Positions 8,313 to 15,754 of a DNA stretch of 64,000 bases are shown in pieces (position 1 is the first letter of the stretch; each line of letters begins with the position of its first letter). The notes under the pieces were generated by a model. That model was not told the DNA's origin. It saw only the letters and a list, made by a program, of their open reading frames with translations, and searched no databases. This DNA comes from Streptomyces eurythermus (GTDB lineage Bacteria; Actinomycetota; Actinomycetes; Streptomycetales; Streptomycetaceae). Location: assembly GCF_014649115.1 (NCBI RefSeq), contig NZ_BMSK01000006.1, forward strand, positions 287,367 to 351,366, read 5' to 3'. The position numbers were made by a program, and so were the translations under genes.

Positions 8313-8753
8313 TCAGCGCGGTTCGTGCCGGGCGAGGACGTGGGTGAGCAGGCGGGTCAGGGTCTGCCGGTCCTCCGCTGGCAGCGGTCCGAGCAGATCG
8401 TCCTGCACCTGGTCGAGCACCTTGTCCATGCGGCGCAACTGCCGGGCGCCGGCGCCGGTGAGGGTCACTTTGTTGCGCCGCCCGTGGTCCGGGTCCGGCG
8501 TCCGGTCGACGAAGCCCTGCGCGACCAGTTCGTTGACGGCCGCCACCACATCACTGCGGTCGATGCGGCACCGACGCCCCAACTCCGCCTGGCTCGCGGG
8601 CCCGTACTCGTGCAGGGCCGCCAGGATGCGGTAGTGGTACCCGCGCGCCCCGACGGAGGTGAATCCGTCGAACACCAGCTTGCGGGCGTGCACGGCCAGT
8701 TGGGTGATCAGCCAGCTCGGCCGCTCCGTCAGGCGCTCGGGGATCTCTTCCAT
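8313..8753 (-). CDS. MarR-family regulator
   Basis: 146 residues from ATG 8753 (MEEIPERL). An ATG six codons upstream at 8771 touches the operator and lacks a ribosome site. The winged helix spans about residues 30-95: ILAALHEYGPASQAELGRRC, RSDVVAAVNELVAQGFV and the wing DPDHGRRNKVTLT. MarR proteins are small-ligand-responsive repressors. It is divergent from a SnoaL-like gene across a long inverted repeat that holds both promoters, so it probably controls both genes. Confidence 0.85.
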   Translation of the reverse strand: MEEIPERLTERPSWLITQLAVHARKLVFDGFTSVGARGYHYRILAALHEYGPASQAELGRRCRIDRSDVVAAVNELVAQGFVDRTPDPDHGRRNKVTLTGAGARQLRRMDKVLDQVQDDLLGPLPAEDRQTLTRLLTHVLARHEPR

Positions 8754-8770
8754 GGTGACCACTCTAACCA

Positions 8771-8815
8771 TGTTGGCGTGACCAACACTTGTGGCTAGTG
8801 TTGGTCACACCAACA
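8771..8815. promoter_or_regulatory. Nested inverted-repeat operator and divergent promoters
   Basis: 18-bp arms at 8771-8788 and 8798-8815 are inverted copies with one mismatch; each arm is itself palindromic (TTGG-N5-CCAA). Rightward, TTGGCG (8773-8778), a 17-bp spacer and TAGTGT (8796-8801) form the promoter of the SnoaL-like gene. The mirror image gives a leftward promoter. Two MarR dimers side by side would cover both -35 regions. Confidence 0.72.
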
Positions 8816-8841
8816 TTGGCGAGGCCATCCAAGGAGGCGCC

Positions 8842-9252
8842 ATGCCCACCGCTGCCCCGACCGCCGATCGCGTCGAGATCGCCGAACTGCTCGCCCGCCT
8901 GGCCCGTCTGCTGGACGAAGGCCGTCACGGGGACATATCCACGGTCTACCACCACGACATCACGGTGCGTTCACCGCGCGCCGAGCTGCACGGCCTCGAC
9001 GAGGTGACCGCTCACCTGAGGCGCAGCCGGGTGGAGGGGGAGAACACCCAGCACGTCCACGGAGACGTGCTGGTGCGGGTGGACGGTGACCGGGCGGAGG
9101 CCACCGCGAACCAGCTCGTGTACTTCTACCGGGACGGCGAACCGCCCCACCGCACCAGCGGCCTGCGCGTGTCCTGCACCACCGTACGGACGCCGGCGGG
9201 CTGGCGGATCGGCGACCTGCGCATCACGCTCGCCTGGACGCACGAGCGCTGA
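8842..9252 (+). CDS. SnoaL-like (NTF2-fold) protein
   Basis: 136 residues from ATG 8842, preceded by AAGGAGG. It has the NTF2-like pattern: an N-terminal helix (DRVEIAELLARLARLLDEG), a strand region (YHHDITVRSPRAELHGLDEV) and a C-terminal sheet ending GWRIGDLRITLAWT. Family members range from polyketide cyclases to hydrolases and isomerases; none of the specific catalytic patterns is decisive. It is controlled by the divergent MarR regulator, so it is probably a stress- or compound-induced enzyme. Confidence 0.8.
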   Translation: MPTAAPTADRVEIAELLARLARLLDEGRHGDISTVYHHDITVRSPRAELHGLDEVTAHLRRSRVEGENTQHVHGDVLVRVDGDRAEATANQLVYFYRDGEPPHRTSGLRVSCTTVRTPAGWRIGDLRITLAWTHER

Positions 9253-9261
9253 CCGGACGCG

Positions 9262-9849
9262 TCAGGTCCGTGGCCCGGCGTGGTCGACGAACGAGTGGGC
9301 ATGCGTGTAGCGCTTGACGCCCGCCTCGCCTCCCGCGGCGGCTTCCTGGGAGGCGGCGTCGGCCCATTCCGTGACGACGACGGTCCGCTCACCGTCGGAC
9401 GTCACATGGAGGTGCGCCGCGAGCAGGCCCGGTGCCGGGGCGGTCGCGGTCTCCACGTCGCCGGCTACCACCGTGCGCACGGTGATGAGGCCGGCCGGCC
9501 GCCGCGCGTCGTGGACGACACTGCGGGCGAGGCGCGTGCGGACCAGCCCGGGACGCTCGATGCCGGGCACCAGCGCGTCGACGCGGCTGACGACCTCGGT
9601 GCGCCGGGCGCGGGCCCAGGCCAGGTGCTCCTCGTCGCTGGTCCACTGCGCGTAGAAGAAGAGGCCGGTGCCGTCCAGGGAGAGGAAGACGTGCTGCGCC
9701 AGCCGCCCGGAGGGCGCCGGTGCCGCCGCCCACTCGTGGAGCAGGGCGTCGGCGGCCGTGCGGGACCGCTCGGCGGTCCCGGTGAGCCACTCGCTCATCA
9801 ATGTCGTGCCGGCGGAAGGGTGCTGGAGGTCCTGCAAGCGTGTCGTCAT
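9262..9849 (-). CDS. Antibiotic-biosynthesis-monooxygenase-fold (ABM) protein
   Basis: 195 residues from ATG 9849, with GAGGG about ten bases upstream; a start 13 codons earlier lacks support. It appears to hold two ABM-type ferredoxin-like halves: residues about 55-90 (LFFYAQWTSDEEHLAWAR) and about 155-190 (TVVVTEWADAASQ). ABM proteins are cofactor-free oxygenases or simple binding proteins in Streptomyces pathways. It converges with the SnoaL-like gene nine bases away and is followed on the same strand by nothing related. The catalytic role is uncertain. Confidence 0.7.
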   Translation of the reverse strand: MTTRLQDLQHPSAGTTLMSEWLTGTAERSRTAADALLHEWAAAPAPSGRLAQHVFLSLDGTGLFFYAQWTSDEEHLAWARARRTEVVSRVDALVPGIERPGLVRTRLARSVVHDARRPAGLITVRTVVAGDVETATAPAPGLLAAHLHVTSDGERTVVVTEWADAASQEAAAGGEAGVKRYTHAHSFVDHAGPRT

Positions 9850-9909
9850 GAAGCACGACCCTCGTACCTCAAGTGCCCTTGAGGTCAAGGCCGGGTTCCG
9901 TATCCCCCT

Positions 9910-10278
9910 TCAGTGATCCTCTTTCCGTGCGGTCAACCCCGAGAGGAACCGTTCGCGGTCGACGACGGCCCGGTCGATCTCGCCGGTCGCGACGAGCCGG
10001 CCGGAGTCGTCGACGGCCCGGACCGGGAAGGTGAGGCGCCGGCCGTCCACCGACGGCGGCTCGGCGTTCACCCGCACCCGCGCACCCACGCGGGAGGCGC
10101 GCAGGTGCCTGACGCGAATGGCGGTCCCCACGGTCGTCTGGCCGGCCCCGGTGAACGGCGCGGCGGCCCGCACGGTCGCCGCCTCCAGCCACGCGATCAG
10201 TCGCGGGGTGGACAGCACCGGCACATCGCCGCTGCCCATCACCACGGCGGTGTCGGTATCGGTCACCTCGTGGTCCAT
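9910..10278 (-). CDS. FlK-like hotdog thioesterase
   Basis: 122 residues. The hotdog fold shows STPRLIAWLEAATVRAA (residues 23-39) and TTVGTAIRVRHLRA (48-61). Thr24, Glu32 and His58 have exactly the spacing (8 and 26) of the catalytic Thr42, Glu50 and His76 of FlK, the fluoroacetyl-CoA thioesterase of Streptomyces cattleya; Gly51 matches the FlK glycine seven residues before His. This supports a working acyl-CoA thioesterase. FlK-like proteins are widespread in Streptomyces, so fluoroacetate specificity cannot be assumed. It lies just upstream of the ABM gene on the same strand, 60 bases apart. Confidence 0.8.
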   Translation of the reverse strand: MDHEVTDTDTAVVMGSGDVPVLSTPRLIAWLEAATVRAAAPFTGAGQTTVGTAIRVRHLRASRVGARVRVNAEPPSVDGRRLTFPVRAVDDSGRLVATGEIDRAVVDRERFLSGLTARKEDH

Positions 10279-10523
10279 GGCACCACGCTATCGCCGTGCG
10301 TACGCGAACAGGTCGCCTCCCCTCTGGCCGGCAGGAAGCACGGAGATCACCCTCGCGAGAAAAGCGGAAGACGGCCTGTAAGAGGCAAACCCCGGCCGCA
10401 CCACTCGGCTAACATGATCGAACTCATGACGAGCGCACCCAACGCTCGTCATTCACAGAAAACCGTGCTATCCGGCGCGGATAATCACCTAAATAGACAA
10501 AACCTAACAAATCGGCCAGAGAA

Positions 10524-11906
10524 TTGATACCTATACCAACACGGGTACGTACCCGAATAAAGGGCGGAACCGAGGCCCCCCTGTGGCGCCGACCACGGGT
10601 GATCTTCTGGGCCGCGGCGGCTGTGGCGACTCTCGGTTTCCTGGTCGCACTGGAGATCACCGCACAGCACTACGGTCTGCGGGGACCGCTCGCCACCGAG
10701 GCGCGAGAGCTGATCTATCCACCCAAATCCGGATTCCTGCTGTACGCCAGCATGGGCCTGATGATGGTGGTGCTCACCTGGCGGCAACGGCTCGTCGCCG
10801 CCGGTGTCGCGGTCGGCATCGACGTCGTGTTCCTGCTGGTGCGATGGGCGTCCGGCTACCACTACGACTTCGACGAGGGCCACCCCTTCGGCAACGGCGC
10901 GTTCTGGGTGCTCCTGGGCTGCGCGGTCATCGCCGTCACCCGCCGCACGGGACAGGAGCGCGCCCTTCTGCTCAAGGGCGTCGCACTGGGCCTGCTGCTC
11001 ATGGCCGGCCGCAAGACCGGCGACACCTGGCTGCTCATCACGTCGAAGAGCCGGCCGACCGTGCTCGATCAGTACGTGGCGACCGCCGACCACGCGCTGG
11101 GCAACCCGTCGTGGCTGGTCGGCCGCTTGGTGAACGCCAGCGGCCCGGTCGGCACGCACCTGCTCGACTACGTCTACGCGCAGCTCGCCGTGGCCGCGGT
11201 CGTCGTCGCCCTGTACCAGCTGCGCAACGTGGCGACCGAGCGCCGCTTCCCGCGCCACCACCTGGTGCGCACCTTCCTGGTGATCGGCCTGCTCGGCCCG
11301 GGCATCTACATGATCTTCCCCGTGGTCGGACCGATCTTCGCCTACGGCCCGGGCGCCTCCGGCACCGGCGGTCTGGAGTGGGCGGCGGCCAACCTGTGGC
11401 CGCACACACCGACGCCGATCACCACACCGCACCCGATGCTGTACGACGGGATCACCCCCCGCAATTGCATGCCCAGCCTGCACACGGCCTGGGCCACCGC
11501 CATTTTCATCCACTCCCGCAAGGGCCCGCGAATCCTGCGGTACGGAGGCGCCTTCTGGCTGGTCGCCACGCTCGCCGCGACCCTGGGATTCGGCTACCAC
11601 TACGGCGCCGACATCGTGGCCGGCGTGGTGTTCACGCTCACGATCGAGGGCGCGCTGCGCTCGCAGGCACGGGGCTGGGACCGGTCGGGTACACGCCTGG
11701 TCGCCCACGGCACGACGGTCTTCGTGGCGCTCCTGCTGGCGTACCGCTATCTGCCCATGGAGATGGCCCGGCTTCCCTGGCTGTTCGGGCCGCTGGTGAT
11801 TCTCGCGATGCTCTCGGTGATCTACGGCTACCTGAGGACCACCTCCCGGTGGGAACCGAAGCCCGTGCCGGCGCCCCGACCGGAGCCGCAGCCCGAACCG
11901 GTGTGA
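10524..11906 (+). CDS. PAP2-superfamily membrane phosphatase/transferase
   Basis: 460 residues if translation starts at TTG 10524; GTG 10599 is an alternative that still precedes the first membrane helix (VIFWAAAAVATLGFLVALEI). There are about ten membrane segments. The PAP2 motifs are C-terminal: RNCMPSLHTAWATAIF (about residue 313) and GYHYGADIVAGVVF (about 355), containing the catalytic histidines. The layout resembles the Aur1/inositol-phosphoceramide-synthase-like PAP2_3 branch, so it may act on lipid phosphates. The tail is Pro/Glu-rich. Its 245-bp upstream region contains an AT-rich pocket at 10460-10535 and a 14-bp palindrome, CGGGTACGTACCCG, at 10542-10555. Confidence 0.82.
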   Translation: MIPIPTRVRTRIKGGTEAPLWRRPRVIFWAAAAVATLGFLVALEITAQHYGLRGPLATEARELIYPPKSGFLLYASMGLMMVVLTWRQRLVAAGVAVGIDVVFLLVRWASGYHYDFDEGHPFGNGAFWVLLGCAVIAVTRRTGQERALLLKGVALGLLLMAGRKTGDTWLLITSKSRPTVLDQYVATADHALGNPSWLVGRLVNASGPVGTHLLDYVYAQLAVAAVVVALYQLRNVATERRFPRHHLVRTFLVIGLLGPGIYMIFPVVGPIFAYGPGASGTGGLEWAAANLWPHTPTPITTPHPMLYDGITPRNCMPSLHTAWATAIFIHSRKGPRILRYGGAFWLVATLAATLGFGYHYGADIVAGVVFTLTIEGALRSQARGWDRSGTRLVAHGTTVFVALLLAYRYLPMEMARLPWLFGPLVILAMLSVIYGYLRTTSRWEPKPVPAPRPEPQPEPV

Positions 11907-12007
11907 GCCATGGCGCGGCACCGGACGCACGAGCCCGGGGTCGGCACCGGGACCACGGCGACGACGACCGCCGCCGGCCGGACCACCGACCCTGGCGGTC
12001 GCCGCGG

Positions 12008-12493
12008 TCAGCGCACGACCGTCGAACGCCTCCGCGTCACGATCGCGACGACCGTCCCGGCCCCCGCGACCAGCAGCCCCAGCCCGCCGAAGATCAGCGG
12101 CAGCAGCCACAGCGAGGCGAAGCCGTCGATCCGCGCGTCCTCGGGGGAGCCGGCGCGGTACAGCACCTCGACCCGCTCGCCCTTCTCGTAGGCCGGCGGA
12201 TTGGAACCCGTGGAGTCCTGGAAGGTCGTCCGCGTCCCGTCCCGCGATGTGAACTCGACCACCGGATACGCCGCGGGCCGGTCGTCCCCCCGGTTCCTGC
12301 GTGAGGTGCCGCCGTGGTCGGTCCGCCACTCCAGGGCCACCACCGTGCCGCTGGCGCGCTCCGCGTCCGTCAGGAACGAGACCGACATCCCCGCCAGGAC
12401 CACCCCGATGACGAAGAACAGCGATCCGAACGCGATCAACCCGAACGCGACCCACCGGCGGGCGGCCCGCCCGCGCACCTGAACCTGCACCAT
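12008..12493 (-). CDS. DUF3592 two-helix membrane protein
   Basis: 161 residues; ATG 12493 preceded by GAAAGGA. It has an N-terminal membrane helix (WVAFGLIAFGSLFFVIGVV), an extracytoplasmic beta-rich part (SGTVVALEWR, PVVEFTSRDGTRTTFQ, GERVEVLYRAGSPEDARIDGF) and a C-terminal helix (LWLLPLIFGGLGLLVAGAG). This is the DUF3592 architecture, for which no function is established. It converges on the PAP2 gene and looks like a stand-alone unit. Confidence 0.85.
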   Translation of the reverse strand: MVQVQVRGRAARRWVAFGLIAFGSLFFVIGVVLAGMSVSFLTDAERASGTVVALEWRTDHGGTSRRNRGDDRPAAYPVVEFTSRDGTRTTFQDSTGSNPPAYEKGERVEVLYRAGSPEDARIDGFASLWLLPLIFGGLGLLVAGAGTVVAIVTRRRSTVVR

Positions 12494-12583
12494 GTTCCTT
12501 TCACCGGATCCGAAGCCGGAGGAACGCTAGTACACCCCCGAAGAGCCGGCGGCGCCCGGCACCGTGAGCGGGACCCTTCGGCG

Positions 12584-14068
12584 TCAGACCCCCAGGTGGG
12601 AGAGCACCGTACCCATGGCGCGGATGACCGCCCCCCGGGACTCCTCCGTCGGGCCGTGCACCTCGAAGCCGTGGCCGCCGTGCGGTACGTCGATGATCTC
12701 GACCGGGGCCCCGGACTCCTCGGCCGCGCCCAGGAACCGTTCGACCGTGACGGCGATCTGCGGGGTCTCCAGGCCCGCCCGGGTGAGCAGGAGCGGCGGC
12801 GGCTGAGCCCCGTCGGCCCGGAGCGCCTCGGCCGGGCGGAAGCGCGGGGAGACGGCATCCCAGCCGGGCAGCGGGGCGAGGACGGGATAGGTCAGGGCGA
12901 CGCAGCGCAGCCACTTCGGCGGGGCGGTGAGCCAGTCGGTGACGAGCAGCCCGGCGCCCGAGAAGAACCACAGGGCGATGCGCTCCGGGTCCACGCGCGG
13001 GTCGGCCCGCAGCAGCTCGACGGCCCCGGTCACATCGTCCGCGGCCCGCGGATAGGCGGTGAGGCCGTGCAGGCGGTGCTCCACGACGGCGCCCACCGCG
13101 CCCAGGCTCGCCGCGAAGCGGGCGTAGCCGAGGTAGAACGGCCAGTCGCGGGGCGCCGGGACGACGTCCGGCGACAGCGGGCCGCCGTGCACGAACAGCA
13201 CCGCCGGCCGGGGCGCGTCGGCTTCCCCCGGTTCCGGCAGGTGCAGGTCCACGTGGCCGGTCCGCACCCGTGGCCGCTCCGGGACGTCCAGCAGGAACGG
13301 ACGCAGGAAGGCGGGATCGCCCTCGGGCGGGGTCAGCCTGTGACCCTCGTCCGCGGCGGCACGGCACAGCACCTCGGTCAGCTCCCGCGGACTGGACAGC
13401 ATCGGCCAGTGGCCGGTGGCCAGCTCGAAGAAGCCCACCCGCGGGTCGGCGAGCTTCCGCAGCTGCGGCGGGCCGACGCGCACCAGCTCCTGGATCCCCT
13501 CGATGGTCGTCCCTCCGGCCGTGCACAGGACCGCGCTGACCGGCACGTCCGCCGCCGCGCCGGTCAGCCGCAGCGGCTGGGTCAGCGTGCGCGGCGGCTG
13601 GGCGACGGCCAGGGTGCTCAGGAACTCCAGCTGGTCCGCCGTGAGGCCCTCGGTGCTGCCCCAGCGCTGCCAGTCCCGTGGCCCGGGCGGCGGGACGGGC
13701 CGCGGGTCGTCACCGGCCCCCAGCAGCCGATGCACCTCGGGGTCCGGTACGAGGTCCAGGGCCGGGTCACCGTGCTGCGGCAGCCCGGCGTCCAGGTACA
13801 CGACGCGGGCCACCCGCCCCGGCCGCAGGTCGGCCGCGCCCAGTACCGGGTGGATGGCGTAGTCGTGACCGACCAGCACGACCCGCGGCACATCGAGGGA
13901 GTCGATCAGCCGGACCACGTCCTCGACATGGGTCTCCAGGTCCGCCTCCGGCCGCAGGTCCAGCGACACCGGATACGCCCCGGCACCCTTGTGCCGCAGC
14001 CGGCCCACCACCGCGTCCCAGATCCGCCCGTCGGTGAACGGACCGGAGACCAGCACAAACGCAGACAT
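12584..14068 (-). CDS. Fusion of two alpha/beta-hydrolase domains
   Basis: 494 residues from ATG 14068 with GGAGG. Residues 1-230 resemble the SABATH-type esterase fold (FVLVSGPFTDGRIWDAVV), but the nucleophile elbow reads VGHDYAIHPVLG, with Asp where Ser is usual. Residues about 250-494 form a second hydrolase domain: VLFVHGGPLSPDV (oxyanion loop), WFFSGAGLLV (elbow with Ser) and VPHGGHGFE (catalytic His loop). The first domain may be inactive or have altered chemistry; the second looks competent. It is transcribed from a MerR-type promoter divergent from a MerR gene. Confidence 0.8.
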   Translation of the reverse strand: MSAFVLVSGPFTDGRIWDAVVGRLRHKGAGAYPVSLDLRPEADLETHVEDVVRLIDSLDVPRVVLVGHDYAIHPVLGAADLRPGRVARVVYLDAGLPQHGDPALDLVPDPEVHRLLGAGDDPRPVPPPGPRDWQRWGSTEGLTADQLEFLSTLAVAQPPRTLTQPLRLTGAAADVPVSAVLCTAGGTTIEGIQELVRVGPPQLRKLADPRVGFFELATGHWPMLSSPRELTEVLCRAAADEGHRLTPPEGDPAFLRPFLLDVPERPRVRTGHVDLHLPEPGEADAPRPAVLFVHGGPLSPDVVPAPRDWPFYLGYARFAASLGAVGAVVEHRLHGLTAYPRAADDVTGAVELLRADPRVDPERIALWFFSGAGLLVTDWLTAPPKWLRCVALTYPVLAPLPGWDAVSPRFRPAEALRADGAQPPPLLLTRAGLETPQIAVTVERFLGAAEESGAPVEIIDVPHGGHGFEVHGPTEESRGAVIRAMGTVLSHLGV

Positions 14069-14100
14069 CAGCGCCTCCAGACAAGTAGGTCGTCGCGGGT

Positions 14101-14131
14101 AACGTAGGAACTCCCCCTGAGGGAGGTTCAA
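14101..14131 (-). promoter_or_regulatory. MerR-type promoter with 19-bp spacer
   Basis: Reading leftward: TTGAAC (14131-14126), a 19-bp spacer (14125-14107) containing a dyad-like CTCCCTCAGGGGGAG, then TACGTT (14106-14101). Overlong 19-bp spacers are the hallmark of promoters that MerR proteins activate by DNA twisting. Transcription would begin about 25 bases before the hydrolase start. The site ends four bases before the divergent MerR gene start codon. Confidence 0.75.
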
Positions 14132-14134
14132 CCT

Positions 14135-15052
14135 GTGTCACCGGACGGCACCCTGAGCATCGGCGATCTGGCCGCGCGGGCCCGCACCACGGTCAAGACC
14201 ATCCGCTTCTACTCCGACCAGGGCCTGCTGCCCGAAGCGGCCCGCAGCAGCGGCGGCCACCGGCGCTACGGGCCGGACGCCCTGGCCCGGCTGCGGACGA
14301 TCCGGTCGCTGCGCGCCCTCGACGTGCCCGTTCCCGAGATCAAGCGGGTCCTGGAATCCGGTGACGGTCCGGAACCCGGCGACGGCCTGGAAGCCGTGGT
14401 GGCACGGCGGTTGGACGACATCGGCGGCCAACTCGCCGCCCTGCGCTGGCGGGAGGCCGCGCTGCGGGCACTACAGGAGTGCGAACCGGGGCGGTTGGCG
14501 GAGCGCCTCGAGCTGATCGGAGCGGTCAGCGTCCCGCCCGACACCTCCGCGATCGCCCACTACTGGCGCCGGCTGCTGCCCGCCCGGCTGTCCGCCCGGC
14601 TCCGCACCGCGATCACCGAGGCGGCCGTTCCCCAGCCGCCCGCCGACCCCACCCCGGACCAGGTCCTCGCCTTCGCCCGGGTGCACGCGCTGGCCACGGC
14701 CGCCACCGATCACTGCCTGACCGGCCACCGGCCCGTCACCGAGACACACCCGGACCTGCTCTACGACGGCCTGTACGAGGCACACCAGCTGGTGGAGGCC
14801 GCCGTACGGGCCGGCCGCGCCCCGGGCCCGGGCGAGGCCCTGGACTGCTACACCGCCGCCTACGCACGGGCCGCCGGCACCCGCGACACCCCTGTCTTCC
14901 GCCAGGCCTTGGCGGCCCGCCTCGCCGCGGCGGACCACCCGGTGATGCACCGCTACTGGCACCTGGCGGGGGCACTGATCCCCGGCCTCACCCTCGGCGC
15001 GGCCGACGCCTGGCTCCGCGACGCGCTGGCCGCGGACACGGCGACGGGCTGA
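14135..15052 (+). CDS. MerR-family activator
   Basis: 305 residues from GTG 14135, preceded by GGGAGG. The winged-helix domain covers residues 7-75: LSIGDLAARARTTVKTIRFY, YSDQGLLPEA, GHRRYGPDALARL. It is followed by a coiled-coil dimerisation stretch (residues about 90-120) and a long helical C-terminal domain with His and Cys, which resembles the compound-binding TipAL-like part of multidrug MerR proteins more than a metal site. It probably twists the 19-bp-spacer promoter of the divergent hydrolase gene into activity when a ligand binds. Confidence 0.85.
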   Translation: MSPDGTLSIGDLAARARTTVKTIRFYSDQGLLPEAARSSGGHRRYGPDALARLRTIRSLRALDVPVPEIKRVLESGDGPEPGDGLEAVVARRLDDIGGQLAALRWREAALRALQECEPGRLAERLELIGAVSVPPDTSAIAHYWRRLLPARLSARLRTAITEAAVPQPPADPTPDQVLAFARVHALATAATDHCLTGHRPVTETHPDLLYDGLYEAHQLVEAAVRAGRAPGPGEALDCYTAAYARAAGTRDTPVFRQALAARLAAADHPVMHRYWHLAGALIPGLTLGAADAWLRDALAADTATG

Positions 15053-15073
15053 GCCGCCCGGCCCGGCCGGGAT

Positions 15074-15652
15074 TCAGTCCTTCCACTCCCGGGCGAGCAG
15101 CGCGTAGACGTACTCGCTGCCCCAGCGGTCCCCGTCCAGGTCGCTCTCGACCAGATGGGCCTCGCGGCGCATACCGAGACGCTCGCACACCCGCGCCGAC
15201 GCCGTGTTGAGGGCGTCGAGCCGGGCGAAGACCCGGTGGGCGTCCAACTGCCCGAAGGCCACCGAGAGCAGCGCGCCCGCCGCCTCGGTGGCGTAACCCC
15301 GCCCGGCGTGGCGGGGGTCGAAGACCCAGCCGATCTCGGCCTGCCGCGCGTGCGCGCTGGTGAGGGTGAGGACCACCTCGCCGACGACACCGGGCTCCTC
15401 CTTCCGGCACACGGCCAGCAGCAGCGTGTCGCCGTCCGCCCGCCAGTCGGTGCCCCGGGCCCGGGCCGCGATGGACTCGGCACAGCCCTCGCGGGTGAGC
15501 GGCGGACGGTACAGGTAGCGCGCCACCTCCGGCAGGCACTGGTAGGAGTACCGGTCCTCCGCGTCGGCGGGTGTGAACAGCCGCAGCACCAGCCGGTCGG
15601 TGACGACGGGTGCCGTGATGCGCTTCGTGGTGTTCCTCGAGACGGCGGTCAT
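15074..15652 (-). CDS. GNAT acetyltransferase (RimJ/RimL-like)
   Basis: 192 residues with AGGGGA before ATG 15652. Typical GNAT features: TDRLVLRLFTPADAEDRY at the N-terminus, AEIGWVFDPRHAGRGYATEA (acetyl-CoA loop around residues 108-128) and LNTASARVCERLGM near residue 150. It would transfer an acetyl group from acetyl-CoA to an amine or a protein N-terminus. It converges on the MerR gene. The target is unknown. Confidence 0.88.
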   Translation of the reverse strand: MTAVSRNTTKRITAPVVTDRLVLRLFTPADAEDRYSYQCLPEVARYLYRPPLTREGCAESIAARARGTDWRADGDTLLLAVCRKEEPGVVGEVVLTLTSAHARQAEIGWVFDPRHAGRGYATEAAGALLSVAFGQLDAHRVFARLDALNTASARVCERLGMRREAHLVESDLDGDRWGSEYVYALLAREWKD

Positions 15653-15754
15653 CGCGTTCCCCTGTACTGCTGCCCGGCCTGCCTGCCGCGACAGACTAGC
15701 CGGGCACCGCGTGCCCTTCCCGCGCTTTTCCCGGGGGAGCCGGCAACCGGGCGC

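Noticed and set aside
9910..10278. Calling the hotdog thioesterase a fluoroacetyl-CoA-specific resistance enzyme
   Set aside because: Only catalytic spacing is conserved; no fluorinase or related gene is present in the window.
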